Source of the DNA: Acidobacteriota bacterium
GTDB taxonomy: Bacteria; Acidobacteriota; Terriglobia; Terriglobales; Acidobacteriaceae
NCBI GenBank assembly: GCA_003225005.1
Contig: QIAN01000002.1
Location: forward strand, 1 to 64,000
DNA length: 64,000 bases
Direction of reading: 5' to 3'
The notes under the pieces were generated by a model. It was not told the origin of the DNA. It made no database searches and was given only the letters and a program-made list of their open reading frames with translations. Below are positions 8,962-18,866 of the stretch, piece after piece; the first letter of the stretch is position 1, and the number at the start of each line of letters is the position of its first letter. The position numbers were made by a program, and so were the translations under genes.

Positions 8962-11007
8962 ATGAAAAAGTCCCTCTTGTTTCTTTTGTGGATTGCAGTG
9001 GCTCTCGTGGGCATGCTCGCGGTTGGGGTGGTCGCCGTACGCCGCGGCGAGCCCATCAATGCGATGTGGCTGGTGGTGGGTGCGGCCTGCTGCTACGCCC
9101 TGGGCTACCGGTTCTACAGCAAGTTCATTGCAGCCAAGATGCTAGCGCTTGACGCCCTTAGGGCTACGCCGGCGGAGCGTCTCGAGAACGGACGAGATTA
9201 TGTGGTCACCAGTAAGTGGGTTGTCTTCGGGCATCATTTTGCGGCTATCGCCGGGCCGGGCCCGCTGGTGGGGCCCGTGCTGGCGGCACAGTTCGGCTAC
9301 CTTCCGGGAACATTGTGGGTGCTGGCGGGAGCAGTTTTCGCGGGCTGCGTGCAGGACTTCGTGATCCTGCTGTTTTCCGTGCGCCGGGATGGCAAATCGC
9401 TCACCGAGATGGCCAAGACAGAGATTGGCCGCGTCGGAGGCTTTGTGGCCTACGCGGCAGTCATGTCCATTTTGGTCATTCTTCTGGCGGTGGCGGCCCT
9501 CATCGTAGTCAACGCGCTGAAAGCCAGTCCGTGGGGCACGTTCACGATTGCGATGACAATCCCGATTGCGCTGCTGATGGGAGTTTATCTGCGGCGCATT
9601 CGTCCGGGCCGGGTGCTGGAAGTCTCCCTGGTTGGATTCATCCTCGTAATGCTGGCGATCTGGGGAGGCCAGTGGGTATCCGAGCATCCGCCAGTGGCGG
9701 GGATATTTACTTTGACCGCACCCGCTTTGGCTCTGCTCATCATCGTCTATGGATTCGCCGCCTCCGCCATGCCGGTGTGGCTGCTGCTCGCGCCCCGGGA
9801 CTACCTGAGCACGTTTGTCAAGTTGGGGACCATCGCCTTGTTGGGTGTCGGAATCGTGGTGCTGCATCCCACGCTGCATATGCCAGCGTTGACACGATTT
9901 GTCGATGGCACGGGCCCGGTGTTCGCGGGGAAGATTTTTCCTTTTGCTTTTATCACGATTGCGTGCGGAGCCATTAGCGGCTTTCATTCTTTGATCTCAA
10001 GCGGGACGACACCCAAGCTCATCGCGCGCGAAACCGAGACTCGAATCGTTGGATACGGCGCCATGATGGCTGAGTCGGCGGTAGCGGTGATGGCGATTAT
10101 CGCGGCTTGTGTAATGCAGCCGGGCGTGTATTTCGCGATAAACAGTCCTGCGGGCATTGTTGGTCAAGCGCCAGCCGCTGCGGCCGCAACCATTTCAGGT
10201 TGGGGATTCCCCGTGACCGCGGCCGATATGCAGGCCCTGGCTCACGCCGTGGGCGAGCAAACGCTCTACAACCGCACCGGCGGTGCGCCGGCATTTGCCG
10301 TGGGTATGGCGAGCATTTTTTCGAACAGCCTGGGAGGACAGGCGCTGATGGCCCTCTGGTATCACTTTGCCATTATGTTCGAGGCGTTATTTATTCTGAC
10401 CGTTCTCGACGCCGGTACGCGCGTCGCCCGCTTCATGCTGCAGGATGCGCTGGCCCATGTTTATAAGCCGCTGGGCAGGACCAGTTGGTATCCCTCGATT
10501 TTGGCAACCAGCGCTCTGGTCGTGGCCGCTTGGGGATATTTCCTGTGGCAAGGAGTTAAGGATCCGCTGGGCGGAATCAATTCTTTGTGGCCGCTGTTTG
10601 GCATTTCCAATCAATTGCTGGCCACGGTGGCGCTGTGCGTGGCTACCACCATCATCGTCAAGATGCACCGCACGAAGTATGTGCTGGTGACGCTGACGCC
10701 TCTGGCATGGCTGGTAGCGATAACCTTCACGGCGTCATGGCATAAAGTGTTCGATCCCAGCCCGCGGATTGGATTTCTGGCACAGGCACGGCAGTTGGCC
10801 GCGGGTCCAACCACCAGCGAGACCGCGCGATTGATCTTCAATAACCGTCTGGACGCGGTCGTCACTGGCATTCTCGTGGTTATGGTTGCGCTTGTTTTGC
10901 TGGAGTCCACGCGGCAGTGGCTCGAGATTTTGCGTGGGAAGAAAGAATCGCGGCTGAGCGAATCGCCCTTCGTGATGACGCGGATAGCGGAGGAGGGTCA
11001 GGGATGA
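8962..11007 (+). CDS. cstA: Carbon starvation protein CstA, pyruvate/peptide transporter family
   Basis: 681 residues, an inner-membrane transporter of the CstA/BtsT family, characterised members of which import pyruvate or peptides. An N-terminal membrane segment ([17 protein letters not shown]) is followed by the signature [24 protein letters not shown] and many hydrophobic helices. The loop [14 protein letters not shown] is also family-typical. The 3' end overlaps the next small gene by ATGA, indicating translational coupling. Length matches the family. Confidence 0.94.
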   Translation: MKKSLLFLLWIAVALVGMLAVGVVAVRRGEPINAMWLVVGAACCYALGYRFYSKFIAAKMLALDALRATPAERLENGRDYVVTSKWVVFGHHFAAIAGPGPLVGPVLAAQFGYLPGTLWVLAGAVFAGCVQDFVILLFSVRRDGKSLTEMAKTEIGRVGGFVAYAAVMSILVILLAVAALIVVNALKASPWGTFTIAMTIPIALLMGVYLRRIRPGRVLEVSLVGFILVMLAIWGGQWVSEHPPVAGIFTLTAPALALLIIVYGFAASAMPVWLLLAPRDYLSTFVKLGTIALLGVGIVVLHPTLHMPALTRFVDGTGPVFAGKIFPFAFITIACGAISGFHSLISSGTTPKLIARETETRIVGYGAMMAESAVAVMAIIAACVMQPGVYFAINSPAGIVGQAPAAAAATISGWGFPVTAADMQALAHAVGEQTLYNRTGGAPAFAVGMASIFSNSLGGQALMALWYHFAIMFEALFILTVLDAGTRVARFMLQDALAHVYKPLGRTSWYPSILATSALVVAAWGYFLWQGVKDPLGGINSLWPLFGISNQLLATVALCVATTIIVKMHRTKYVLVTLTPLAWLVAITFTASWHKVFDPSPRIGFLAQARQLAAGPTTSETARLIFNNRLDAVVTGILVVMVALVLLESTRQWLEILRGKKESRLSESPFVMTRIAEEGQG

Positions 11008-11177
11008 ACCGTCTCCGCAAAATTCTCTGGACTCTGCTCGCTGCCCTGCGAGAGATTTTCGATGAGGCAGCGTACCAGCGGTTCTTGCAGCGGGCGAGCT
11101 TAGCATCTTCGCCTCAGGCCTACGCTGAATTCTTGCGCGAGCAGGAGAGAATATCCACGCGTCCCAGGTGCTGCTGA
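11004..11177 (+). CDS. YbdD/YjiX-family small CstA partner
   Basis: 57 residues starting at the ATG inside the cstA stop (ATGA overlap). Family features are an amphipathic N-terminus ([18 protein letters not shown]), then [25 protein letters not shown] and a terminal RPRCC, equivalent to the RCC end of E. coli YbdD. These small proteins are encoded next to CstA/BtsT transporters and are needed for their function. An in-frame start 29 codons upstream lies wholly inside cstA and is unlikely. Confidence 0.85.
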   Translation: MNRLRKILWTLLAALREIFDEAAYQRFLQRASLASSPQAYAEFLREQERISTRPRCC

Positions 11178-11226
11178 AGGTTGGTTTCCTTAGGATCAAC
11201 TGGGGCATCCGCTGTACACTGCGTTC

Positions 11227-11742
11227 ATGCGCGTTCTGGGTATCGATTGTGGCGGACAGTACACCGGATACGGCGTAGTCGAGATGCACCCCAGCGGACG
11301 GCTGGTGACCTTGGTTTGCGGGGCGATCAAGCTTTCCCCTCGGGAAGCACTGCCGCGTCGCTTGGCGCGCATCTTTGGCGAACTGGGAGCGATTATCGCG
11401 GAGCACCGTCCCGACGAGGTGGCGATCGAAGATGTCTTTTATGCCCTGAATGTGAAGTCAGCTCTCAAGCTGGGGCAGGTACGCGGAGTTGCGATGCTAG
11501 CAGCAGCCGCTGCCGGCCTGGAGGTTGCGGAATATTCGCCGCTTACCATCAAGCTGGCAGTCGTGGGTTATGGCCGGGCCGAGAAACAGCAAGTGCAGCA
11601 CATGGTGACGCGGCTTCTCGAACTGGCGAAACCACCCGAACCGATGGATGCGTCGGATGCGCTGGCGATCGCCATCTGCCATCTCCACACAGCGGGAACT
11701 TTGGATAGGCAGCGGACTGCGGCCAGGCTGGCGGCAGACTGA
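11227..11742 (+). CDS. ruvC: Holliday junction resolvase RuvC
   Basis: Endonuclease that cuts four-way DNA junctions with RuvAB during recombination repair. Acidic catalytic residues are visible: Asp7 in LGIDCGGQYTGYG, Glu in VAIEDVFY, and the paired Asp in DASDALAIAICH. 171 residues, normal length. The usual ruvA and ruvB genes are not adjacent. It begins 49 bp after the YbdD-like gene on the same strand. The N-terminal motif is a variant (GIDCGGQ instead of the common GIDPGLx), but the key Asp is kept. Confidence 0.92.
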   Translation: MRVLGIDCGGQYTGYGVVEMHPSGRLVTLVCGAIKLSPREALPRRLARIFGELGAIIAEHRPDEVAIEDVFYALNVKSALKLGQVRGVAMLAAAAAGLEVAEYSPLTIKLAVVGYGRAEKQQVQHMVTRLLELAKPPEPMDASDALAIAICHLHTAGTLDRQRTAARLAAD

Positions 11743-11882
11743 GGTCAGGTTTTTAGGATGGGTCTCAGTACCGATGCTGATTTGTTTTTGGCATAATTCT
11801 TTGAATGCAGTCTCCTCGGCGGTTCTTCGAAAAAACCCGGCGCTGGGATGCACCTAGGGGATTCCGCTTCAAGCAAGGGCGA

Positions 11883-12563
11883 ATGTCGTTCCAGCGGATG
11901 AGACCGAACCGAGCGCGGTCGACGTTCCTGCTATTGTTCCTCGCTCTGTGCGTGGAAGTCATCCCCAGAAGTGCCGCTCAGACCTCGACCTTAACCTATA
12001 CCCAGGATTTCCCGGGCTCCGATCCCGCGCACTACTCGATCGCGGTCAGCCAAGAGGGTCACGCCAAATATGAGAGTTCAGGCAAACTGCCCGATGACTC
12101 TGATGGGTTCGAGACTTACCAGCACGAGTTCGAACTCTCACCGAAGAGCCGTGGCCGTATTTTCGAGCTGGCAAAACAGGCGAAGTACTTTGCCGGCCGT
12201 GTAGGTTCCGACAATAGCAAACTGGCGTTCACCGGAGCGAAGAAGCTGACTTATCAGGATGGGCAACGGATCCATTCGGCAACCTACAATTATTCTCGCT
12301 TGCCGGCTGTGGAGCAGCTCACTTCGTTTTTCCAAAACCTGTCGGCGACCTTGGAATATGGACGGCGTCTAGTCTACTACCATCGCTATCAGAAGCTGGC
12401 ACTTGACGAAGAATTGAAACGCATGGAAGCGCAAGCCAAAGACGGAACATTAATCGAGTTACAAGCTGTGCAGCGGGTGCTCGAGGAGATTGTTGCGGAT
12501 TCATCAGTTCTCAATGTAGTTCGGGCACGAGCCCAGCGTCTGGTCGCGCTGGGAAACGACTAA
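11883..12563 (+). CDS. Secreted protein of unknown function
   Basis: About 226 residues from the ATG at 11883; a second ATG five codons on is equally possible, and an upstream start at 11805 lacks signal-peptide logic. A signal peptide (STFLLLFLALCVEVIPRSAAQ) precedes a mature region with no motif I recognise. The mature start (TSTLTYTQDFPGSDPAHYSIAV) and the charged helical C-terminal part (LDEELKRMEAQAKDGTLIELQ) are compatible with a periplasmic protein. It lies between ruvC and the GT87 gene on the same strand. Confidence 0.65.
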   Translation: MSFQRMRPNRARSTFLLLFLALCVEVIPRSAAQTSTLTYTQDFPGSDPAHYSIAVSQEGHAKYESSGKLPDDSDGFETYQHEFELSPKSRGRIFELAKQAKYFAGRVGSDNSKLAFTGAKKLTYQDGQRIHSATYNYSRLPAVEQLTSFFQNLSATLEYGRRLVYYHRYQKLALDEELKRMEAQAKDGTLIELQAVQRVLEEIVADSSVLNVVRARAQRLVALGND

Positions 12564-12648
12564 GTTGCGCCAGAGCCGCGGGTGAATTTCGATATTTGTA
12601 GGGAGATGTGTTACAAGCGGACAGCTCGATCTCATACGTACGCCCCCC

Positions 12649-13881
12649 ATGGCCAACCCACTTAACCTTGCCTCGTGGCTTACCGCGAAGCGACTGCGCG
12701 CTCAAGGGCTCGTCCTCGCCCTCTGCTCATGGTCGATCTACGTTTGGGATATTTCCGGCCCCGGACTCCGCGACCGTTACGGACTTCTAAAAGGTACCGA
12801 CTTCGTCCACTTATACACACTGGGCTCCCTGGCGCTCACCCATCGTGGCTCCGATCTCTATGACATGCCGTCCCAGGCAGCGCTAGTTCACGAACGCATC
12901 CCGGGCGGAGCCGACATCGTGTATCTCCCCGTTTACCCGCCCCAGGTTTCTATTTTCTTCGCCCCATTGGCTCGCCTTTCCTATGATTGGGCTATTTTCA
13001 TCTGGCTGACTGTCAGTACGGTGATCTATGTTTACTGCTGCTATGCGGTATGGCGCGTCTGTCCAAATCTACGGGACGAGAAATTTACAATATTTATTCT
13101 TGCTGCCGCCTATCCTGCTTTCTTCCACCTGATACTTTGGGGACAAACCTCCGCCCTCGCGCTCGCGTCGTTCACGCTGGCATATTTTGCGCTACGCGCC
13201 GAAAACCACCTCCTCGCAGGGATCGCCTTCGGCGCATTAGCCTTCAAGCCGCAGTTGGGCCTGGTCGCTGCGATCGTTTTCCTTGCGATGCGTAATTGGA
13301 CGCTGATCGCCGGAGCAATCCTGTCCGCGGCGGCTCAGTTCATCGTGGCTTGGCTCTATTTTGGCCTTGATCCTCTCCGCCAATGGTTCCGCATGCTGCA
13401 AAATCTCCCCAGTGCGCTGGCGTTGCTTGAGCCCAGACCCTACCAAACTCACTCCCTGCTCGCTTTTTGGTCCATGCTTGTCCCGTCACCCACCGTCTGG
13501 CTCGTGCTCTATATCGTCAGCGCAGCGTTCGTGCTCGCGCTTCTCATCCTGTGCTGGCGCAGTCAGTTGTCGCTGGCTATCCGCTATTCGGCGTTACTGG
13601 TAGTGACGGTGCTCGTGGCGCCCCATCTCACGGTCTATGATCTCGTGATTCTGGCGCCCGCCTTTCTTCTGCTGGGCGACTGGGTAGTCGCCCATAGGCA
13701 TCATCACCTTACTTTGCGCCTCGCCGCCCTGCTCTACCTCGTCTACCTTCTGCCGCTGGTTGCCCCAGCGGCGCGCTGGACGCACCTCCAACTTTCTGTC
13801 CTGGCCATGTCAGCAATCATTTGGACGCTGTGGCAACTCGCCAAAACGTCTGTGCCCGAACTGCGTAAGCGCGCTCGATAG
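12649..13881 (+). CDS. Membrane glycosyltransferase, GT87 (DUF2029) family
   Basis: 410 residues with about ten hydrophobic helices. GT87 enzymes use polyprenyl-phosphate sugars on the outer face of the membrane; mycobacterial PimE is the characterised relative. The first extracytoplasmic loop contains GTDFVHLYTLGSLAL, with the conserved Asp typical of the active site in GT-C folds, followed by SDLYDMPSQAAL and YLPVYPPQVSIFFAPLA. WGQTSALALASFTLAYF is also family-like. The acceptor is unknown, and no lipid-linked sugar genes sit next to it. It converges with the esterase gene. Confidence 0.8.
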   Translation: MANPLNLASWLTAKRLRAQGLVLALCSWSIYVWDISGPGLRDRYGLLKGTDFVHLYTLGSLALTHRGSDLYDMPSQAALVHERIPGGADIVYLPVYPPQVSIFFAPLARLSYDWAIFIWLTVSTVIYVYCCYAVWRVCPNLRDEKFTIFILAAAYPAFFHLILWGQTSALALASFTLAYFALRAENHLLAGIAFGALAFKPQLGLVAAIVFLAMRNWTLIAGAILSAAAQFIVAWLYFGLDPLRQWFRMLQNLPSALALLEPRPYQTHSLLAFWSMLVPSPTVWLVLYIVSAAFVLALLILCWRSQLSLAIRYSALLVVTVLVAPHLTVYDLVILAPAFLLLGDWVVAHRHHHLTLRLAALLYLVYLLPLVAPAARWTHLQLSVLAMSAIIWTLWQLAKTSVPELRKRAR

Positions 13882-13912
13882 CCGCAGGACATTTACAGAT
13901 TCCCATGAAATT

Positions 13913-14764
13913 CTACTGACCGAACAAGAATCGTAGCGCCTCGGGAAAGCGTCGTGCCCACGCCGATTCGCTGTGACTCGCACCTTCCTCAATCACTAAA
14001 CGCAAACGCTTTTCATTCAAACCGGCGCGGCACAAGATGCCAGCCAGTTCGCGAACGTCGTCCACCACACTCTGATTTTTGTCTGGTCGTCCGGCCTCGG
14101 CCGTTCCCACTGCGAGGGCCACGCGTTCCGGCCAGCGCCGAACTGTCCGGCTTTCCTTGATGAGCTGCCGATTGGAAGCCCACAGCGACGGACTCTCCAC
14201 CAAGAGTTTCCCGACCAGTCCGGGTCGCTCCATCGCCGTGTAAAGCGCAATGAGCGCGCCCAACGACGAGCCTCCGAGCCCCGTCTGCTCCGACCCTGTG
14301 GCAACTCGGTACCTTGACGCTATGAATGGAATTACCTCGTGGATCAGAAAGCCCGGGTAGCGTTTGCCCTCTGCTCGCAACATCATCGGCTGCAGCGATC
14401 GATGGGGCATGTATTCGCGAAAGCGATCTCTCGTCGAGTTGTCGATGCCCACGATGATCAGCGGAGCTATAGCGTTCTCGCCAATCATCCGATCTGCGGC
14501 CTCGTCGACCTGCCACTCCACTCCGGCAAAAGCCGTAGCACGGTCAAACAGGTTCTGCCCGTCGTTCAAATAGAGAACCGGATATCGGCGGGTTTCATTT
14601 TGCGTATTGTCGTAGCCCGGAGGCAACCACACCCGCAGCCAGCGCTTGTTCCGAAAGATGTGGCTGGTAAATTCATGCAACCGCAAGTCGCCGGTTACGG
14701 CGTCGTTGCCCTCGACGCGTAGGGAGCGCTCGACTGCAGTCTCCGTCTGTTGGATTTGTTCCAT
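13913..14764 (-). CDS. Alpha/beta-hydrolase, esterase D/Fes (IroE) type
   Basis: 283 residues, putative-esterase family. The strand before the active site reads RRYPVLYLNDGQNLFD, the nucleophile elbow is GGSSLGALIAL, and a His is well placed in EGASHSESAWARRFPEAL near the C-terminus. No signal peptide is seen, so it is probably cytoplasmic. Relatives hydrolyse siderophore esters, acyl esters or carbohydrate esters; no siderophore genes are nearby, so the substrate is open. It shares strand with the VKOR/thioredoxin pair and follows it by 34 bp. Confidence 0.82.
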   Translation of the reverse strand: MEQIQQTETAVERSLRVEGNDAVTGDLRLHEFTSHIFRNKRWLRVWLPPGYDNTQNETRRYPVLYLNDGQNLFDRATAFAGVEWQVDEAADRMIGENAIAPLIIVGIDNSTRDRFREYMPHRSLQPMMLRAEGKRYPGFLIHEVIPFIASRYRVATGSEQTGLGGSSLGALIALYTAMERPGLVGKLLVESPSLWASNRQLIKESRTVRRWPERVALAVGTAEAGRPDKNQSVVDDVRELAGILCRAGLNEKRLRLVIEEGASHSESAWARRFPEALRFLFGQ

Positions 14765-14798
14765 CAGGACCGTTTGAAAACTAGCTGAACGACGAGCT

Positions 14799-15269
14799 TC
14801 ACGAATTCGTGGCCAGACGCAACTTCAGCACTCCTGCCAGGGCAGTAATGCTTGCAATCAAGGCCAATGATGTCAGGCATAAGATGCACCAGGCAGTCAG
14901 CACGTAGGCTTCGATGTAAGTCAAATACAGCGCGAATACCAATCCGCCAGCTGCCGCCATCAGCAATCGCGTCGGGGTTTCAGGGCGGGAGCGGCACAGG
15001 GTCGATAGCGTCAAAAGCAGCCCGTACCCGGCGACGCCGATCAACGAAACAGGGATTCCCGCCACGCTCGAATATTCGCTGCGATTGACGATGTCGCAAT
15101 TGAATTTCTCGCCGAACTCACAATATGCGGTGGCCGACTTCGCATAGTGACGCTCGAGGGAAATCGACGAGACGATCATGCCCGCAAGCGACAGGATGGC
15201 GATCCCGACCAGCAGGCTCCTGGACAATTGTGTTTCGACAACTTCGGCATGGGCAGACGGATTCACCAT
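14799..15269 (-). CDS. Vitamin K epoxide reductase (VKOR) family membrane protein
   Basis: 156 residues with four to five membrane helices. VKOR homologues replace DsbB in many bacteria, passing electrons from periplasmic thiol oxidases to quinone. The loop cysteines are in YCEFGEKFNCDIVNRSEYSS and the active-site CxxC is CILC in TAWCILCLTSLALIA. The conserved Ser/Gly stretch SVAGIPVSLIG is present. The thioredoxin-like gene ends 5 bp upstream on the same strand, so the pair very likely works together in disulfide formation. In cyanobacteria and plants the two domains are fused in one protein. Confidence 0.88.
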   Translation of the reverse strand: MVNPSAHAEVVETQLSRSLLVGIAILSLAGMIVSSISLERHYAKSATAYCEFGEKFNCDIVNRSEYSSVAGIPVSLIGVAGYGLLLTLSTLCRSRPETPTRLLMAAAGGLVFALYLTYIEAYVLTAWCILCLTSLALIASITALAGVLKLRLATNS

Positions 15270-15274
15270 TGAAT

Positions 15275-15703
15275 CTATTGTGGTAGAGGGCAGGCGCTCC
15301 GGGCGCTCAGGTCTTCGATCGAGAGAACACCCTCATGCAGTGCGCCCCCATTGAATTGCCAGCTCGGAAAATTCTTTGTCCCGGCGGCCTTGCACTCTGG
15401 CGTCATCTCTCGCGAGCCCTTAACCGCGCACTCGACATAGGGAACGTACTTAAATGAAGCACCAAACATCTCCTTCTGTTCTATGCAATGCGGACACCAG
15501 TACAGCCCGTACATTCGAGCTTGGTGGGTTGCGAGGCATTTGGCAAATGCCTCATAGCGGTGGTTCTTCCAATACCGGCCAGCGGAATAGGCAGCCGCGA
15601 ACAACAGCACGATTACGCCATAGACGATTACCTTCCGTGAGGGGGCCCTACGATCTCTTGTTCCTTCGCGTTCCTGCTTTTTTTTCCGCCGTTCTTCGGA
15701 CAT
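15275..15703 (-). CDS. Membrane-anchored thioredoxin-like protein, VKOR partner
   Basis: About 142 residues from the ATG at 15703 (MSEERRKKKQ); an upstream start adds 16 residues without support. A basic N-terminal tail is followed by one membrane segment (VIVYGVIVLLFAAAYSAG). The outside domain has the redox motif WCPHC in LYWCPHCIEQKEMFG and a cis-Pro region TKNFPSWQFNG. Layout and neighbours point to a DsbA-like oxidase recycled by the adjacent VKOR. Extra cysteines (ECAVKG, PECKAAG, SACPLP) match the thioredoxin domain of VKOR fusions. Confidence 0.82.
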   Translation of the reverse strand: MSEERRKKKQEREGTRDRRAPSRKVIVYGVIVLLFAAAYSAGRYWKNHRYEAFAKCLATHQARMYGLYWCPHCIEQKEMFGASFKYVPYVECAVKGSREMTPECKAAGTKNFPSWQFNGGALHEGVLSIEDLSARSACPLPQ

Positions 15704-15815
15704 GACACATTTTTTATACCATGCTTTCTCGCGGGCTTCGCGGAGGAACAATTTTCAGAGCGCGGTGTCATCTGCCGGCCTGTGGGGTGGAGTGCGGTCA
15801 CCGCGGAGCGTGCCA

Positions 15816-16724
15816 TTACGCAACAACGTTGAGCGCTCGCGGTAACACGCTCAATTTCTCACAATGCAAAGTCAGCACTTCACCATCCACCATGACGTCT
15901 ACTGGCCCCGCAAGATCAAATTCAGCCAATGGGACCGCTTTTCGTTCAGCCAAGGGATGCCGGATGTGCGTACCGTCGTAAAGTCGGGGCAAATTGCGGA
16001 CAAGTCCCAGCCTTCCGATCGGCCCCCAGCGGACATACTCAATCAGACCGCTGTTCACTTCAGCATGCGGCGCGATCATCATTGTCCCGCCGGTGAACTT
16101 GCTGTTATTAAAAGTGAGAAACAGACTGCGCCGCCGGTCGAAATCGGTCTCTCCGTTCAGGCGAACGGGGAATGGCCGCCGCTCGAGTCGTGCCAGCCCC
16201 AGAAAAATCGAAATGATGTACCCCAGCTGTCCCCAGTCATGGAAGCGCCGAGCGCGCAAGGTGGCCACGTCCGCCGTGAACCCCATGCTCAGCAGATTGA
16301 TGTAGTGGATGATCCCTTCGCGGTGCCGCAACCGGAGCACGTCACAAGTTTGTCTTCGCCGCGCCAAGATCGACTCGATGGCATGTTCGACGCCGCGGTG
16401 GCTGAAATCGCGCAGGAATGAATTTCCCGTGCCCAAAGGCAAAAACGCAAGCGTAGGAATTTCCTTCGCGCTGGCCTCCGGGTAAAGTCCATTCACTATT
16501 TCGAATGAAGTCCCATCCCCGCCAACGGCAATAAAGTCGCGCTGGCCTCGGCGGTAGGCCGCTCGCGCAAGATTCGAGGCATCACCCGGAGCATGGGTTT
16601 CTGCCAGCTCTATCTGAATGCCGCCTGCTCTCAACCGTTCCAGTGCCGGCCCTAGCATCTTGCGGCTTCGTCCGCCCCCGGCGGCGGGATTCACAATGGC
16701 CAGAAAGGATTGCCCGGCACTCAC
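15816..16724 (-). CDS. Lipid kinase of the diacylglycerol kinase family
   Basis: 302 residues, DagK/YegS/LCB5 family, which phosphorylates diacylglycerol, sphingoid bases or related lipid alcohols with ATP. Seen are the N-terminal [11 protein letters not shown], the nucleotide-binding [25 protein letters not shown], and a C-terminal VDGEVL. It is the last gene of the lipid operon and its ATG overlaps the stop of the preceding acyl ligase by 4 bp. That coupling suggests it phosphorylates a lipid made by the operon; this is inference. Confidence 0.87.
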   Translation of the reverse strand: MSAGQSFLAIVNPAAGGGRSRKMLGPALERLRAGGIQIELAETHAPGDASNLARAAYRRGQRDFIAVGGDGTSFEIVNGLYPEASAKEIPTLAFLPLGTGNSFLRDFSHRGVEHAIESILARRRQTCDVLRLRHREGIIHYINLLSMGFTADVATLRARRFHDWGQLGYIISIFLGLARLERRPFPVRLNGETDFDRRRSLFLTFNNSKFTGGTMMIAPHAEVNSGLIEYVRWGPIGRLGLVRNLPRLYDGTHIRHPLAERKAVPLAEFDLAGPVDVMVDGEVLTLHCEKLSVLPRALNVVA

Positions 16725-18430
16725 AACTTCACCACCGCGCTCCGCTCTATAGTATTCCTGATCTCCTCCGCAAGATCGTTCCGCTTGATCTTCATCGAGG
16801 CGGTGCGAGGAAAGTCCTTGCCCCAGACCACACGCCCACCCACCCGCTTGAAGTCCGGCAGACGCCGATTGCGCGCATTCACTTCTTCCAGCAACTTGCT
16901 GTCAAACTGCTGATTTTGCTCAAGCCGCAAGACCAGTACCAGCAGCTCGCGACCCAGCTCCTTCGCAGGCCAGACATAGTTGGCTGCGATCACCGAGTAC
17001 TCCTTGACCGGCAGTCCATCAAAAACCGACTCAATATCCTCCGGGTAGATATTTTTTCCCCCTTCGGTCACGATCATGTTCTTCTTGCGCCCCAATAGTT
17101 GCAAATGCCCGCTTCCATCAAGCCGTCCCAGATCGCCTGTCAGAAGCCAACCTTCGACAATCGTCTCCATCGTCAGCTCGGGATCATCCAGATAATGGGA
17201 CATTACGGTCTGACTGCGTGCTGCCACTTCGCCCACGCCCTCTGCGTCGGGGTTTAAAATCCGCAGTTCCACTCCCGGCAGCGGCTTCCCAACGGTATCG
17301 GCTCGGAACGGCTTCAGGTCGTTCAATGTGAGCGCCGTGCCTGCTTCGGTGAGTCCATAGCCATTCACCACCGGAATTCCCAGATCATAAAAGAACTGCA
17401 TGGTCGATGGCTCCATGAAGGCGCCACCGGTGATCAGCGCCAGCAAGTCTCCTCCAAAGGCACGGTGCACGCCCGGCAACAGCAATCGGCTGAGCTTTAC
17501 TTTCGGCCGCCTGCGCGTCAGCAACTTATTCAGGCCGATCATGCGATCGAGCACAAATCGCTTCGCGGCCCCCAGTTCATCGAACTTGGCCCGAAGCCCG
17601 CGCTCCAGATTCTTCAGAATCATGGGAACCAGGGCCACGTACGTAATGCGGTAACGCATAAAAGCGTCTCGCACAAACTCCGGACGCAGCGTCCTCAAGT
17701 GCACTACACACGCTCCGCACACGAACGGACCGATGAAACCCACCATGAAGTCGATAGCATGGTTCGTGGGCAAAATGCTCAGATACCTCACGCCCGGCCA
17801 GAACGGGTACCATGCCATCAGCGCCCGGCATTGCTCCAAATAATTTTCATGGGTAAGAACGCAACCCTTGGGACGCCCACCGGTGCCGGAGGAATACACA
17901 ATCGAAGCGACATCTTCCCTTTGCCGCATTACGAAGTCCGGCGCACCCTTACGCTTGAAGTCCTCCCATCGGAACCCGCCTAGCAGGTCAGCCCCCAGTG
18001 GCGCCTCCGTCACCAGAACGATTCTCGTGGTTAGGTTCTGGAAATCAGGAGACTGCGTTATCGCCCGCCACAGGTAGTACTCGACGATGAGTACCGTGGC
18101 CTGGGAGTGTGCCAGGAGCTGCAACTGTTCCGCCGCCGTCAGCTTGAAATCCAGCGGCACAAGCACACCGCCACAGTAGAAGATGGCATATGCCGAGACC
18201 AGCCACTTCGACTGGTTGCTCATCACCATCGCTGCCCGGCCCCCCGCATCAAAACCAGCGTCTTCCAAAGCGCGCGCTAAAGGCAACGCAAGTTCTTTAA
18301 AATCAGAATAGCTCAGCTGTGTCTTCTCACGGTCGCGGTCCGCCTCGATCAGGCAGGTCTGTGCGGCAAAGCGGTCAATCGCATCGCGCAGGGCCGCGCC
18401 CAGACAGGTGTATTCTCGAAGATCGAGCAT
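16721..18430 (-). CDS. AMP-forming acyl-CoA/acyl-ACP ligase (first copy)
   Basis: 569 residues, ANL superfamily. It activates a carboxylic acid as acyl-AMP and transfers it to CoA or a carrier protein. The AMP-binding motif is [19 protein letters not shown], with [15 protein letters not shown] and [13 protein letters not shown] further on. The catalytic Lys near the C-terminus is in [10 protein letters not shown], so it looks active. It sits in the lipid operon 150 bp downstream of the ACP gene and overlaps the lipid kinase by 4 bp. It is diverged from the second ligase, so the two probably use different acids or acceptors. Confidence 0.9.
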   Translation of the reverse strand: MLDLREYTCLGAALRDAIDRFAAQTCLIEADRDREKTQLSYSDFKELALPLARALEDAGFDAGGRAAMVMSNQSKWLVSAYAIFYCGGVLVPLDFKLTAAEQLQLLAHSQATVLIVEYYLWRAITQSPDFQNLTTRIVLVTEAPLGADLLGGFRWEDFKRKGAPDFVMRQREDVASIVYSSGTGGRPKGCVLTHENYLEQCRALMAWYPFWPGVRYLSILPTNHAIDFMVGFIGPFVCGACVVHLRTLRPEFVRDAFMRYRITYVALVPMILKNLERGLRAKFDELGAAKRFVLDRMIGLNKLLTRRRPKVKLSRLLLPGVHRAFGGDLLALITGGAFMEPSTMQFFYDLGIPVVNGYGLTEAGTALTLNDLKPFRADTVGKPLPGVELRILNPDAEGVGEVAARSQTVMSHYLDDPELTMETIVEGWLLTGDLGRLDGSGHLQLLGRKKNMIVTEGGKNIYPEDIESVFDGLPVKEYSVIAANYVWPAKELGRELLVLVLRLEQNQQFDSKLLEEVNARNRRLPDFKRVGGRVVWGKDFPRTASMKIKRNDLAEEIRNTIERSAVVKL

Positions 18431-18580
18431 CGAAGGTTTATTTCACCACAGGAAACACGGCGGTCTACCGAAAAGCTTAGTTATCATTTCATTACCCGGC
18501 TTGGGATCGAGGTGTCCCGAATCGTCCCTCATGATCGGCCGGATTTAGCTCTTCTCGGCGCCCTCGGGGCGAAATCCGGG

Positions 18581-18823
18581 TCACAACCTGGCCTGAATGC
18601 GGCTAGCCAACGTTCGGAAATCGCTCACGCCTTCGAGCTCGTAGTCGGGCAGCTCGACGTGAAAGTGATGTTCCAGTCGCGTCAGCAAGTCGAGGGTCTG
18701 CAAGCTGTCAACACCTAATGTCTTGAAGAAGTCGTCATCGGGGCCCAGTGTCTCCCGTGGCACTTTAAAATGGGCCGCCGCGAGGGTCAGGATTTCGTCC
18801 AGAGTCTGATCAGCCGTTTGCAT
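18581..18823 (-). CDS. Acyl carrier protein
   Basis: 80 residues with an ACP four-helix pattern. The phosphopantetheine attachment serine is in TLGVDSLQTLDLL (G-D/V-DSL motif). The acidic helix II region LTRLEHHFHVELPDYEL fits ACPs rather than peptidyl carriers. It is distinct from a housekeeping fatty-acid ACP because it sits between two acyl ligases and an enoyl-CoA hydratase. It is therefore likely a dedicated carrier for the operon's acyl intermediate. Confidence 0.88.
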   Translation of the reverse strand: MQTADQTLDEILTLAAAHFKVPRETLGPDDDFFKTLGVDSLQTLDLLTRLEHHFHVELPDYELEGVSDFRTLASRIQARL

Positions 18824-18866
18824 ATTCTCGCCCTTTTCAATTTACTGCGATTCGCTGTTGGCACTT

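Noticed and set aside
9142-9987. A 281-codon minus-strand reading frame inside cstA
   Set aside because: Antisense to an intact, motif-rich transporter; the translation is Gln/His/Arg-rich with no hydrophobic core or domain.
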